A stretch of 64,000 bases of DNA from Enhydrobacter aerosaccus (GCF_900167455.1 NZ_FUWJ01000001.1:310001-374000), one strand, 5' to 3'. Positions 55,793-64,000 are shown, numbered from the stretch's first letter. The notes: a model not told the origin generated them from the sequence alone. A program made the numbers and translations.

Positions 55793-56617
55793 ATGGCTCA
55801 ATTGGAAGGCAAGGTCGCGATCGTCACGGGGTCGGGCCGCGGCATCGGCAAGGAGATCGCGCTGCGTCTGGTGCGCGACGGCGCCAAGGTCGTCATCAAC
55901 GACATCGACGAGGCACCGGCCAAGGAGACGATCGCCGAGATCGAGAAGATGGGTGGCAAGGCGGTGGCCTGCAACGGCGACGTCGCCAAGCCCGACTTCG
56001 GCGATCGCATCGTCAAGACCGCGGTCGATGCCTTCGGCGGCTGCCACATCATCGTGAACAATGCCGGCTATACCTGGGACTCGGTGATCCAGAAGATGAC
56101 CGACGAGCAGTGGTACGCCATCCTCGACGTTCATCTCACGGCGCCGTTCCGGATCCTGCGAGCCTTCCAGCATCACTTCAAGGATGCGGTCGAGAAGGAG
56201 CGCGCCGAGGGCAAGCGCATCGTGCGCAAGGTGGTCAACATCTCCTCGACCTCGGGCGTGAACGGCAATGCCGGCCAGTCCAACTACTCGGCCGGCAAGG
56301 CCGGCGTCGTCGGCCTCACCAAGACGCTGGCCAAGGAGTTCGGCCGCTACGACGTGACGGTGAACGCGGTCGCCTTCGGCTACATCCAGACCCGCCTCAC
56401 CAAGCCGCTGACGCAGGGCGAGTCGGGTGAGATCGAGGTGCAGGGCCACAAGGTCAAGATCGGCGTGCAGGGCGGCCGTCTCGCCGCGCTCAACCAGATG
56501 ATCCCGCTCGGCCGCGGCGGCCTGCCGGAAGAAGCAGCCGGCTCGGTCTATCTCTTCTGCAGCCCCGACAGCGACTATGTCAGCGGCCAGTGCTTGGTGG
56601 TGAACGGCGGTCTGTAG
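55793..56617 (+). CDS. SDR, 3-hydroxyacyl-CoA dehydrogenase-like
   Basis: A 274-residue classical SDR. Cofactor loop VTGSGRGIGKEIALRL, Asp after strand 2 (INDIDEAP, suggesting NAD), IVNNAGYTWD, serine in ISSTSGVNGNAGQ and catalytic Y-S-A-G-K in QSNYSAGKAGVVG are all present, ending VSGQCLVVNGGL. By context after two MaoC halves and a thiolase it would oxidise the (R)-3-hydroxyacyl-CoA, like the dehydrogenase part of eukaryotic MFE-2 (HSD17B4). The helix after NNAG carries an extra charged insert (DAVEKERAEGKRIVRK) not usual in SDRs. GGAG precedes the ATG at 55793. Confidence 0.88.
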   Translation: MAQLEGKVAIVTGSGRGIGKEIALRLVRDGAKVVINDIDEAPAKETIAEIEKMGGKAVACNGDVAKPDFGDRIVKTAVDAFGGCHIIVNNAGYTWDSVIQKMTDEQWYAILDVHLTAPFRILRAFQHHFKDAVEKERAEGKRIVRKVVNISSTSGVNGNAGQSNYSAGKAGVVGLTKTLAKEFGRYDVTVNAVAFGYIQTRLTKPLTQGESGEIEVQGHKVKIGVQGGRLAALNQMIPLGRGGLPEEAAGSVYLFCSPDSDYVSGQCLVVNGGL

Positions 56618-56629
56618 TCAGAACCGCCG
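56605..56629. terminator. Hairpin spanning both stop codons of convergent genes
   Basis: CGGCGGT-CTG-TAGT-CAG-A-ACCGCCG folds into a 10-pair stem with one bulged A. It contains the TAG of the SDR (56615-56617) and the stop of the opposite MFS gene (TCA on plus, 56618-56620), which directly abut. It may stop transcription both ways, though no long T-run follows on either strand. Confidence 0.5.
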
Positions 56630-57832
56630 CCTTCTGGCCATCGTGGTCGCCGCCAGCAAAGAGGCACAGGCGGCGACCGGCAGCATCAGGGCGGGGGCGC
56701 AAGTCGCCAGTAGCCCACCGGCTGCGGCGCCGATCGGCAGTCCCGCCATATTGAGGCCCATCGACACTGCGAGCGAACGGCCCAGCCAAGCCGGGTCCGT
56801 CTCGCGCTGTCGCAGCGACAGAACGCCGACATCCACCGGTCCCGCAAGGAAGCCGATGAGCAAGAGACCAACCACGAGCCCGTAGGGCTCGAACAGGACG
56901 GCCGTCGGCCAGATCGCCACTGCCGTCGCCAGAGTGCCGCCGATGATGACGGCGTGCTCGCGACCCGAGGCGCCGATACGGCCGGCATAGAGCGCGCCAA
57001 TACCGCCTGCCACACCCGACAAAGCCCACAGCAAGCCGACCGCGCTGTCGGCGGCCCCAGGACTTGCGAACCGCAGCACTGCGACCGGTACGGCGATCAG
57101 CAGGATGCCGAAGCTCATCTGGTATAGCGAATACGCAATGGCGAGCTGCCGCAGCGTTGCGTGGCGAAGCACGTAACAGAGGCCGGCGAGCGCCTCGGCA
57201 AACAAGGAAGTGGCTATGCCGGTCGCTACGACGATTCGTTGACTGCGCACCAGTGGGATGAGCACTGCAGCGGCAAGCCCGTAGAGCGCCGCAATCACGG
57301 ACAGTGTGATCGGGGCGCCAGCGAAGCCAACGAGGAGGCCGGCGATCGCCGGCCCCAGCACATCGACCAGCGCGTAACTGCCGGCATCGAGCGCATTGAC
57401 GCGATCACGCGCGATTTCCGGCACGAGGCGCGGCAGCAGGGTGCGGATGCCGGCTGCGCTTAGGGGGCTCGACAGCGAATAGAGGACTACGATCACCAAC
57501 AGCAGCGGCAGGCTCATCGCACTGGCGACGTCGAACGCGACCAACAGCGTCAGCAGCAGGAAGCTCGCGAGGAGATCGAGCAGGATCGTACGGGGAGCGC
57601 CCATACGGTCGAGGAGCGCCCCAGCGAGCGGACTGATCGCTATGCCGGGCAGCATCGAGGCGAAGGATATCCAACCGGCAAGCGCGGCAGATCCGAAGCG
57701 CGACAACGAATAGAGGACGATTGCGAGGGCAAACATCCGGCCGGCAAGTCGGGCGCAGAAGGCGGCGGCGAGCAGTCGCGAGACATCGGGAAGCCGCGTG
57801 ACCGTACGATAGGATGATGATCGTCCGCTCAC
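56618..57832 (-). CDS. MFS transporter
   Basis: A 404-residue major facilitator protein with about 12 hydrophobic segments. The motif between helices 2 and 3 reads SPLAGALLDRMGAPRTILLDL, the usual G-x-x-x-D-R motif A, and the two six-helix halves are separated by the loop containing VRSQRIVVATG. It resembles proton-driven drug or metabolite exporters; substrate unknown. The gene ends against the SDR gene with abutting stops and lies just downstream of an AraC-type regulator on the same strand (two-base gap to its stop), so both may share a transcript. Confidence 0.85.
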   Translation of the reverse strand: MSGRSSSYRTVTRLPDVSRLLAAAFCARLAGRMFALAIVLYSLSRFGSAALAGWISFASMLPGIAISPLAGALLDRMGAPRTILLDLLASFLLLTLLVAFDVASAMSLPLLLVIVVLYSLSSPLSAAGIRTLLPRLVPEIARDRVNALDAGSYALVDVLGPAIAGLLVGFAGAPITLSVIAALYGLAAAVLIPLVRSQRIVVATGIATSLFAEALAGLCYVLRHATLRQLAIAYSLYQMSFGILLIAVPVAVLRFASPGAADSAVGLLWALSGVAGGIGALYAGRIGASGREHAVIIGGTLATAVAIWPTAVLFEPYGLVVGLLLIGFLAGPVDVGVLSLRQRETDPAWLGRSLAVSMGLNMAGLPIGAAAGGLLATCAPALMLPVAACASLLAATTMARRRRF

Positions 57833-57834
57833 GG

Positions 57835-58650
57835 TCAGGGGCCGGACTCCGACCGTGTCAGCGCCGCCCAGCGGCCTGGGGTCAGGCCGAAGCGGGCGGA
57901 GAAGTGTCGGGTGAGGTGGCTTTGATCGGCAAAGCCGGTGGCCACCGCCACTTCCGACAAAGGGATTCCGCGCGCGATCATGGTTTGCGCGCGGGCCAGT
58001 CGTCGTCCGACCTGGAAGCGGTGCGGCGAGGTGCCGAAAGCGGCCCGGAAATGGCGGGCCAGCGAAAACCGGTCGAGGCCGGTTACGACCTCCAGCTCCT
58101 CGGAGGCCACGGTGCGCGGCGCCTCGGCCAGGAGGAACTCCCGAGCCTGTCGGACGGCGCGGCTTGCCATCGATCCCTTGCCGCGCTTCACCATCCCGTC
58201 GCTTCGCCGCGTCAGCCGGTCGGCCAGACCGGCCACCAGGGCATCGACGGCCAGGGGTTCCAGGCTACGTGGGAAGTCGGCAAAGGCTTCGCGTAGCAGG
58301 GCCGCCATCACCGCATCGTCCGCCACCACTTCGGGCACGAACGGCGCCGGTCGACCATCCAGCGCCTGACTGACAGCGGCCGGATCGACATAGAGCATGC
58401 GGTAGGCGAAGCCGTCCGGCACACCGGCGTGGCCGTCATGCAGTTCGTCGGGATGCAGCACCATGACCTGGCCGGCCCGGCTGGTGCGCAGCGTGCCGCG
58501 ATAGTGGAAGGACTGCGCCCCCCACAGGGTGAGGCCGACGCCATAGGTCTCGTGCCGGTGACTGTCATAGGCATGACCGCCAAAGCGGGCGATCAGCCGC
58601 TGCAAGCCGGCGCGCGGTTCGTCGAGGTGGATCTGGTCGGACTCGGTCAT
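57835..58650 (-). CDS. AraC family transcriptional regulator
   Basis: A 271-residue regulator with an N-terminal AraC-type cupin (about 10-105; histidines in AYDSHRHETYGVGLTLWG and HPDELHDGHAG) and a C-terminal double helix-turn-helix (about 170-270) with FSLARHFRAAFGTSPHRFQVGRR-like and FADQSHLTRHFSARFGLTPGRW motifs. The ATG at 58650 is chosen over an upstream codon at 58674. It is divergent from the DUF2000 gene 47 bases away and just upstream of the MFS gene, so it probably controls one or both, perhaps in response to a small molecule (inference). Confidence 0.9.
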   Translation of the reverse strand: MTESDQIHLDEPRAGLQRLIARFGGHAYDSHRHETYGVGLTLWGAQSFHYRGTLRTSRAGQVMVLHPDELHDGHAGVPDGFAYRMLYVDPAAVSQALDGRPAPFVPEVVADDAVMAALLREAFADFPRSLEPLAVDALVAGLADRLTRRSDGMVKRGKGSMASRAVRQAREFLLAEAPRTVASEELEVVTGLDRFSLARHFRAAFGTSPHRFQVGRRLARAQTMIARGIPLSEVAVATGFADQSHLTRHFSARFGLTPGRWAALTRSESGP

Positions 58651-58697
58651 GCACAAACGTTCAAGACCCGGCACCTATCCTGCCCGATATCGCACCC

Positions 58698-59108
58698 ATG
58701 ATCTACGACACGAAAACGACCCTGGTGCTGCGCCACGACCTGGCGAGCTGGCAGATCGCCAATGTCGCCGCCTTCCTGGCCGGCGGCCTGGCCGGAACCA
58801 CGCCCGAGATGATGGGCGAGCCCTACCGTGACGCAGCCGACCGCGTCTACAGCGCCCTCATCCGCGAGCCCGTGTTCGTCTATGGCGGCTCGCTCGACGA
58901 GTTGCGGCGGACCCACCAGCGGGCCCTGTCGCGCGGTCTTCGGCCGGCGCTCTATATCGAGGCCATGTTCAAGACCACCAACGATGTCGACAACCGCGCT
59001 GCCGTCGCCGCGGCTCCGGTCGATGCGCTCGATCTCGTCGGCCTCGGCATCCACGGTCCGCGCAAGATCGTCGACAAGATCGTCAATGGTCTGAAGTTCA
59101 TGACATAG
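58698..59108 (+). CDS. DUF2000 family protein
   Basis: A 136-residue protein that I place in DUF2000, a family with a peptidyl-tRNA hydrolase II-like fold. Supporting segments are TTLVLRHDLASWQIANVAAFLAG at the start, the central PVFVYGGSLDELRRTHQRAL and the ending ALDLVGLGIHGPRKIVDKIV. Function in the family is unknown. Genes of this type often adjoin AraC-type regulators, as here with a divergent start only 47 bases away. The start at 58698 gives normal length. Confidence 0.72.
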   Translation: MIYDTKTTLVLRHDLASWQIANVAAFLAGGLAGTTPEMMGEPYRDAADRVYSALIREPVFVYGGSLDELRRTHQRALSRGLRPALYIEAMFKTTNDVDNRAAVAAAPVDALDLVGLGIHGPRKIVDKIVNGLKFMT

Positions 59109-59201
59109 ACCATGCAATGCAGTGGTTCGCTCTGAGCCGTCATTTCGAGACCTGACATCGCCGGTCATCGCGGGCAACATGCCCGACAGGGAACCTGTGA
59201 G

Positions 59202-60104
59202 ATGGCGGACGGAATGGTGTCGGTGGTCATACCGACACTCAATCGAAACGACGTGCTGCGTGGCACGATCGACTATTTCCTGACGCGGGAGTCGTTCCGG
59301 CCTCTCGAAGTGATCGTCGTCGACCAGAGCGCAGCGCACGACGAGGCCACGACGCGCTATCTCGACTCGGTCGCGTCGCGCATCCGCTATCGCCGGGTCG
59401 GCTACCAGTCGCTGCCGCGGGCCCGTAATGAAGGGCTTTCGCTGGCGCTGGGCGAAATCGTCCTGTTCGTGGACGATGACGTGCAGCCTCAGGCTGGCTT
59501 CGTCGCGGCGCACATCGCGCCCTATGACGATCCAGTTGTCTGGATGGTCACCGGCCCCTCTCCGCGGCCCGGCCAACCGCTGCTGCGCCGCGACCAGCTC
59601 TCCGAGCGCGAACATGCCAAGCTCCTGGCCGGCCACAACATGTCGATTCATGTCGATTTCGATTACGCGCCCTGCGACTGGGCCGCGGGCTGCAACTTCT
59701 CGGTCCGCAAGGCGGCGGCCCTGCAGGTCGGAGGATTCGACGAGAACTTCCAGGGCAACGCGGTCGGCGAGGATGCCGAGTTCTCGCACCGCATCAAGGC
59801 GGCCGGCGGCGTCATCTACTACGCGCGCCAGGCAGCGCTCGTCCATCTGGTCAGCGATACCGGCGGCTCCCGCACGGCTGTCGGCGCCACCTATGTCGAG
59901 ATGTCGGCCTATAACCAGAACTACTGCCTCAGAGCGGTTGGCAGCGGCCTCGGGACCCGCCTCCATGGCATCTGGCGCAGCTATCGCGAGCTGGTGCTGA
60001 ACCGGCGCAACATCGGCCGCCCCGCGCTGCACTGGGCTTTCCTGCGCGGCATCCGGCGCGGCCTTCTCCAACCTCTGGGGCGGCCACAGCGACAGCCTTC
60101 GTGA
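59202..60104 (+). CDS. Family 2 glycosyltransferase
   Basis: A 300-residue GT-A fold glycosyltransferase. VSVVIPTLNRNDVLRGTIDY is the nucleotide-binding start, LFVDDDVQP the DxD metal motif (about residues 86-93) and GFDENFQGNAVGEDAEFSHRI the ED catalytic-base region; CDWAAGCNFSVRK precedes it. No membrane segment is seen. It probably transfers an activated sugar to a surface glycan; nearest relatives are rhamnosyltransferase-like GT2 proteins. It stands alone between DUF2000 and the patatin gene. Confidence 0.88.
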   Translation: MADGMVSVVIPTLNRNDVLRGTIDYFLTRESFRPLEVIVVDQSAAHDEATTRYLDSVASRIRYRRVGYQSLPRARNEGLSLALGEIVLFVDDDVQPQAGFVAAHIAPYDDPVVWMVTGPSPRPGQPLLRRDQLSEREHAKLLAGHNMSIHVDFDYAPCDWAAGCNFSVRKAAALQVGGFDENFQGNAVGEDAEFSHRIKAAGGVIYYARQAALVHLVSDTGGSRTAVGATYVEMSAYNQNYCLRAVGSGLGTRLHGIWRSYRELVLNRRNIGRPALHWAFLRGIRRGLLQPLGRPQRQPS

Positions 60105-60121
60105 AGTGAAACGCGCATCGG

Positions 60122-61936
60122 TCAGGCGACGAACAGACGAGCGCCGACCGGCAGCGAGCGGGCCTTCTCCAGCGCCTCCATGGTGGCGCGATAGCCGATC
60201 TCGATCGCGGCGTGGAAGCTGGTCCAGTCGAGCAGATCGTAGCTCTGCATCGGCGGCACGATCAGCAGGTCGCAGTAGGACCGGTCCTTGAGCGCGCGGG
60301 CGTTGCTTGCCACCAGGGCGGATCGCAACAGGATGCGCACGATCGAAGGGATCGGCAGCGTCTCCTGGCGTCGCCACACCAGGCGGCTGACGAACTCGCG
60401 CGCCGACCAGGTGTCCTCGACGCTTTCGCCGGCCGACATGGCGCCCCCGGTGTCGATGTCGACGCCGATCGTGATGCCGCGGCCCAGGCGCTGCATGATG
60501 CGCACCGGGAAGTTGTTGATGACGCCGCCATCGACGTGGACCTGACCGCCCTCGTTGAATGGCGGCAGCACGCCGGGGATCGCCACTGACGCGCGCAGCC
60601 AGTGCCAGAGCCGGCCGGTCCTATGCACGTCGGCGTTGGAAGTGGTGAGGTTCGCTGTCATGCAGAAGTACGGCATGATCAGGTCCTCGATGTCCTTCTC
60701 CCCGAAGGCCAGTCGCAACAGGCGCGTCACCCGTCGGCCGCGGAACAGCGAGACGACCGGCAGCGTGTAGTCGCTGAGAGGGTTGGCCTCGACGAAGGCG
60801 CGATGGAAGCGCGTGCTGAGTTCCTCGTCGGTCCAGCGCGAGGCGACGCCGGCGGCGACGATGGCGCCCATGCTGGTGCCGGCGGCCTGGTCGATGGGCA
60901 CGCCGGAGGCCCGCAAGGCCTTGATGACTCCGACATGCGTGAAGGCGCGGGCGCCGCCGCCCGCCATCACGATTCCCACCGCATGTCCGGTGACGAGCCG
61001 GGCCAGCCGGTCGAAATCGGCCTGCATGTCGAGGCGGACATGATGGTGCTGGCCGTACAGCCCTTCGGCCAGTAGGCCGGCGGTCGAGCCGGGCCGCGGA
61101 TCGTGACCGTCGTGCAGCAGCACCAGCTCGCGCCGGCGCTGGAAGATCGCACCGGGCCGGGCCTCCTCGACCTCGAACGGCAGCCTGGTCGGCAGGTCGT
61201 TGTCGCCATTGCGCACCACGATCACGCAATCGGCCTGGCGCAGGCAAAGCTGCGTCCAGGGCGTCAGCGTGGCATCGGCGCGATAGAGCACGAAGGAGTT
61301 CGCCAGCTCGCAATGGGCGAACCATTCCGGCTCCTCGTTCGCCGAATCGGAGCCGAGCATCTGTACCTGGTTGCCGATCCGGCCCAGCGCGGCGGCCAGC
61401 AGCACCGCGAAACGGGCCGACGCGACATCCGGCCCGGTCGGCAACACGGCGAAGGTTCGCGGTTGCCGCCGCCTGACGGTGGTCGGCGTTGCGGTGCGGG
61501 CGGCGACGTTGCGCATCAGCGCCGGCAACACTTCCGGGTGATGCGTGGTCAACCCCTCGAAGCTGTCACGGCCGAGCCGCCAGACTTCGCTGTCGCGCAG
61601 CGCCGCCACGTCGCGCGTCCGCACGCCGCGCGAGAGCAGGGACATCTCGCCCACGATGTTGCCCGGTGTGATCTCCGCGATCAGCTCCGGGCCTTCCGGG
61701 CTGGCCTTGTCGTCGTGCCGGAAGACGCCCAGGCAACCGCTGGCCACGACATAGACAGCGTCGGCCGGCTCTCCCTGGTGGAACAAGGCCGCTCCACCTG
61801 GCAGCACGAGCGGCGTCAGCTCGCGCTCGATGGCCATCATGCTCTCGGTGTCGAGATCGGCGAAAAGAGGCGCACGATGCAGCGCCTGCCGCAGCCGCAG
61901 CCTGGCCGAATCCTCGCGATCGACGACGTCGCTCAC
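60122..61936 (-). CDS. Patatin-like phospholipase with cyclic nucleotide-binding domain
   Basis: A 604-residue NTE/RssA-type serine lipase. Residues about 20-140 form a cNMP-binding domain (LVLPGGAALFHQGEPADAVY, GEMSLLSRGVRTRDVAAL). A middle region (about 155-310) of the kind seen in NTE-like proteins follows, then the patatin domain with oxyanion loop GGGARAFTHVGV, nucleophile G-x-S-x-G in AAGTSMGAIVAAG and catalytic Asp in VDGGVINNFPV. The enzyme would hydrolyse phospholipid or lysophospholipid ester bonds, possibly gated by a nucleotide. It lies 11 bases after the DUF2817 gene on the same strand. Confidence 0.92.
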   Translation of the reverse strand: MSDVVDREDSARLRLRQALHRAPLFADLDTESMMAIERELTPLVLPGGAALFHQGEPADAVYVVASGCLGVFRHDDKASPEGPELIAEITPGNIVGEMSLLSRGVRTRDVAALRDSEVWRLGRDSFEGLTTHHPEVLPALMRNVAARTATPTTVRRRQPRTFAVLPTGPDVASARFAVLLAAALGRIGNQVQMLGSDSANEEPEWFAHCELANSFVLYRADATLTPWTQLCLRQADCVIVVRNGDNDLPTRLPFEVEEARPGAIFQRRRELVLLHDGHDPRPGSTAGLLAEGLYGQHHHVRLDMQADFDRLARLVTGHAVGIVMAGGGARAFTHVGVIKALRASGVPIDQAAGTSMGAIVAAGVASRWTDEELSTRFHRAFVEANPLSDYTLPVVSLFRGRRVTRLLRLAFGEKDIEDLIMPYFCMTANLTTSNADVHRTGRLWHWLRASVAIPGVLPPFNEGGQVHVDGGVINNFPVRIMQRLGRGITIGVDIDTGGAMSAGESVEDTWSAREFVSRLVWRRQETLPIPSIVRILLRSALVASNARALKDRSYCDLLIVPPMQSYDLLDWTSFHAAIEIGYRATMEALEKARSLPVGARLFVA

Positions 61937-61946
61937 GCCGATCTCG

Positions 61947-63035
61947 TCAGGCCGTGAGGCCCTTGAGGGCCCAGCCGATCGTCTGATCCGCGCGTTGCCA
62001 TACCATCTCCCGCCACTTGTCGCCGGCCGGAAAGAACCGCTCCTTCACGTCTGCCTTGATGGTCTTGCCGAGCGGGGAGGCGAGATCGCCGCGTTGATGG
62101 AGCCAGTTGTCGGCCCGTAACGCGTCCATCACCTCGGGCACGGAATAGGTGCCGTATTCGAGCGCGATGGAGGTCACCTCCGCATCGGGCAGTTCCTGCG
62201 GGAAGGCATCCGTCATCGCCCCGGTGACGACCGCCGAGGTGGAGGTCCCGCCCTCCGGGGAGGTCATCTCGTCGCCATACCAGTCCTTCGACCGGGCGAA
62301 CGACTTGGAGCCAGGTGCGACGGCACAGATCAACTCGCCATGGCCGAACGGCCCGAGACCGGTATGGAAATCGATCACGCCGACACGGCGCGCCTGGCCG
62401 AGTTCCTCGCGGGCGATCGTGCGGATGGTGCGGTTGCTCCAGGTCGGCTTTTGTCCGCCATAGAAGATGCCGTCCGGGTGGGTGTGCTGGCCGCCGCTGA
62501 TGGCGCCCTGCAGCGCGAAGGCGCCATACTTCTGGGTATAGGCCGCCAGAGCGCGCTGGCTTTCCTCGAGTGCCTCCTTGCTCCAGTCGCGTGGCAGCAG
62601 GGCATCGGCAAGGGCGATATAGCCGTCGTTCTGCGGATAGGGCTTGTCGTGATCGACGAAGTTACGGTTGAGATCGACATTGTCCTCGTTCACGCGCCGC
62701 GTCCACGCAAAGCCATAGGGATTGATGGCGTGCACCAGCAGGGCACCGGTATCAGCCGGCAGCTTTTCCGCCGCACCCGTTCTCAGCCAGGCGATCTGCG
62801 CCCCCGAGCCGCAATGGCCTTCCACGCCGTGCGTGCTGGAGATCAGGACCAGCATGTTGGCCGCGTCGGCGGCGCCGAACCGTGCCGTGTCCAGGAATAG
62901 CTTTTCGCCGTTGGGGCCGCGCGCATGCGGATTGAGCCAGGAGCGGATCGCGCCGCCGGCGGCCGCCGCGGCGCTGCAAAACTTGGCGCGAGCCTCGGCA
63001 TAAGTCTCGGAAAAGCACTCGGGAATCGAAACCAT
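61947..63035 (-). CDS. DUF2817 (M14-like zinc carboxypeptidase-fold) protein
   Basis: A 362-residue protein of the DUF2817 family, related to M14 metallocarboxypeptidases. Zinc-ligand candidates H69 and E72 lie in ISSTHGVEGHCGSG (H-x-x-E), a third His in VIDFHTGLGPFG, an Arg in NEDNVDLNRNFVDH and the catalytic-Glu position in IALEYGTYSV. All key residues seem present. Substrate unknown. The start at 63035 is preferred because GGAGG precedes it by a few bases; it lies in a minus-strand pair with the patatin gene. Confidence 0.85.
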   Translation of the reverse strand: MVSIPECFSETYAEARAKFCSAAAAAGGAIRSWLNPHARGPNGEKLFLDTARFGAADAANMLVLISSTHGVEGHCGSGAQIAWLRTGAAEKLPADTGALLVHAINPYGFAWTRRVNEDNVDLNRNFVDHDKPYPQNDGYIALADALLPRDWSKEALEESQRALAAYTQKYGAFALQGAISGGQHTHPDGIFYGGQKPTWSNRTIRTIAREELGQARRVGVIDFHTGLGPFGHGELICAVAPGSKSFARSKDWYGDEMTSPEGGTSTSAVVTGAMTDAFPQELPDAEVTSIALEYGTYSVPEVMDALRADNWLHQRGDLASPLGKTIKADVKERFFPAGDKWREMVWQRADQTIGWALKGLTA

Positions 63036-63109
63036 GGAACCTCCGGTCATCACCTTATCATGCCGGAGGTCGTGGTCGCTTTCGTGTCTCGCACCGGATC
63101 AGGCCGTGA

Positions 63110-63143
63110 CCGTTTCTCCGTTAAATAAACGGCGGAAAAACGG
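63110..63143. other. Imperfect hairpin in the gap between hydrolase and DUF2817 genes
   Basis: CCGTTT (63110-63115) and AAACGG (63138-63143) enclose further complementary bases TCCGTT and AACGGCGGA. It lies 140 bases after the stop of the minus-strand hydrolase gene and could end its transcript, but no T-run is present. The rest of the 63036-63283 gap shows nothing I can name. Confidence 0.3.
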
Positions 63144-63283
63144 AGATGGTCTCGAATCGGAAGCAAGTTCGGCCTTCGTGCAGCGCCTCCTACTTTAGAG
63201 AGAAGCGCATCGAGAGGCGATTTTGGTCGTCAATGGCGCCCGCATGTTGCACCGCAGCGGCACGACCGGCTTACCGCCCGATC

Positions 63284-64000
63284 CTACGACGTACGCATGA
63301 TCTGTCCCGGCAGCGCGCGCGGATCGCGCGGCAGCCAGCGACCGGCTTCGACCTGGGCGATGAATTCGGCCAGCAGGGAGTTGAACAGGTCCGGTTCCTC
63401 GAGATTGAGCGTGTGGCCGCTCTTGGGAAACACGGCGAGACCACAGGCGGGAATGGTCTTCTTCAGGAAGATGCCCGGCTGCAGGCAGTGATCGTCCTCG
63501 TCGCCGACCATGACCAGCGTCGGCACGGCCATCCGCTTCAGCCCGTCCTCCAGATCCCAGAAGGAAGGACGGCGCGCCTGCACGCCGCGCATCGTCAGCG
63601 CCGCTCCCTTGTCGTGATGGGTGGCGAGGCGGTCGGAGAATTCCTGCCAGCCGCGCGGGTCCTTGTTCTGGAACTGCACCCGGCTGGCGCCGAGGCCATA
63701 GACCTTCGAGAAGGCAGCCGCCCCCTGGCGCTCGAAATTGTCGGCGACGTCGAGGGAGACCTGGCGGAAATAGTCCTCGTGCTCCTTCTCGCAGCCATAG
63801 CCGGCGCCCGCGACGGTCAGCGACAGGGCACGTTCGGGCGCGGTCAGGCCGAAATGCACCGTCGCGAATCCGCCCATCGACAGGCCGACGATGTGCGCTT
63901 TGGCGATGCCGAGGCCATCGAGCACTGCCAGCGCATCCTGCACCGCGATCGCCTGCGAGTAGGACTCGACATCCTCGGGAACATCGGAGGGGGGATAGCC
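63284..64000 (-). CDS. Alpha/beta hydrolase, 5' end outside window
   Basis: The frame stays open to the window edge, so only the C-terminal 238 residues are seen. The nucleophile elbow HIVGLSMGGFATVHFGL, the acid strand VPTLVMVGDEDDHCLQPG and the catalytic His FPKSGHTLNLEEPDLFN complete the triad. This is a common family of alpha/beta hydrolases including 3-oxoadipate enol-lactonase-like and carboxyl esterases. The precise substrate cannot be told. Confidence 0.9.
   Translation of the reverse strand, partial: GYPPSDVPEDVESYSQAIAVQDALAVLDGLGIAKAHIVGLSMGGFATVHFGLTAPERALSLTVAGAGYGCEKEHEDYFRQVSLDVADNFERQGAAAFSKVYGLGASRVQFQNKDPRGWQEFSDRLATHHDKGAALTMRGVQARRPSFWDLEDGLKRMAVPTLVMVGDEDDHCLQPGIFLKKTIPACGLAVFPKSGHTLNLEEPDLFNSLLAEFIAQVEAGRWLPRDPRALPGQIMRTS

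Noticed and set aside
58647..60377. 576-codon minus-strand frame opposite DUF2000 and the glycosyltransferase
   Set aside because: The glycosyltransferase has complete GT2 motifs on the plus strand, so the antisense frame is a codon-bias artefact.

Overview
The window reads as the chromosome of a GC-rich Gram-negative alphaproteobacterium. The evidence is an intact division and cell-wall (dcw) cluster in alphaproteobacterial order, a type A RNase P RNA gene directly upstream of mraZ, a meso-diaminopimelate-type MurE, an FtsZ with an [12 protein letters not shown] C-terminal peptide, a DUF1127 protein and a short interspersed palindrome of a kind common in this class. A Rhodospirillales-like bacterium such as Reyranella is my guess from overall flavour only. 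I see no tRNA, rRNA operon, insertion sequence, prophage or CRISPR array.

Layout. 1-2.5 kb is an accessory, partly decayed strip: the start of a MazE-type antitoxin gene with a 16-base palindrome in its promoter, a MarR regulator with its own palindrome, an isochorismatase-fold protein, a small membrane protein, a truncated MFS transporter and, on the other strand, what looks like the first codons of uvrB. 2.5-4.8 kb holds a TauE/SafE exporter, a TerB/J-domain protein and an AmpD/AmiD-type amidase. 4.8-5.2 kb is rnpB. 5.4-24.2 kb is the dcw cluster mraZ-rsmH-ftsL-ftsI-murE-murF-mraY-murD-ftsW-murG-murC-murB-ddl-ftsQ-ftsA-ftsZ; most neighbours overlap by a few bases. Four TCCC repeats at exact 10-base spacing lie before mraZ and look like the MraZ operator. 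A terminator closes ftsZ. bamD, recN and ligA follow, but lpxC, usual in this place, is absent.

29.2-42.6 kb holds a D-cysteine desulfhydrase-type PLP enzyme, a 2051-residue autotransporter whose ribosome binding site could be closed by a hairpin, an aminopeptidase P, a DUF1127 protein, prmA and uvrD. 42.6-51.9 kb is a metabolic mixture in which several enzymes lack catalytic residues: an HtrA-like protein without its triad, a metallo-beta-lactamase-fold protein with a broken metal motif and an SDR without its tyrosine. Ordinary SDR, GNAT, thioesterase, hydrolase, TRIC-type, HdeD and Nudix genes lie among them.

52.0-56.6 kb is the most interesting stretch: an HMG-CoA-synthase-like protein fused to a DUF35 domain, a thiolase, two half-size MaoC proteins and an SDR. 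The last four could hydrate, oxidise and thiolytically cleave an enoyl-CoA. The HMG-CoA-synthase-like partner has apparently lost all three catalytic residues, with Gln in place of Cys. The window ends with an MFS transporter, a divergent AraC/DUF2000 pair, a family 2 glycosyltransferase, a cNMP-binding patatin phospholipase, a DUF2817 peptidase-like protein and an incomplete alpha/beta hydrolase.
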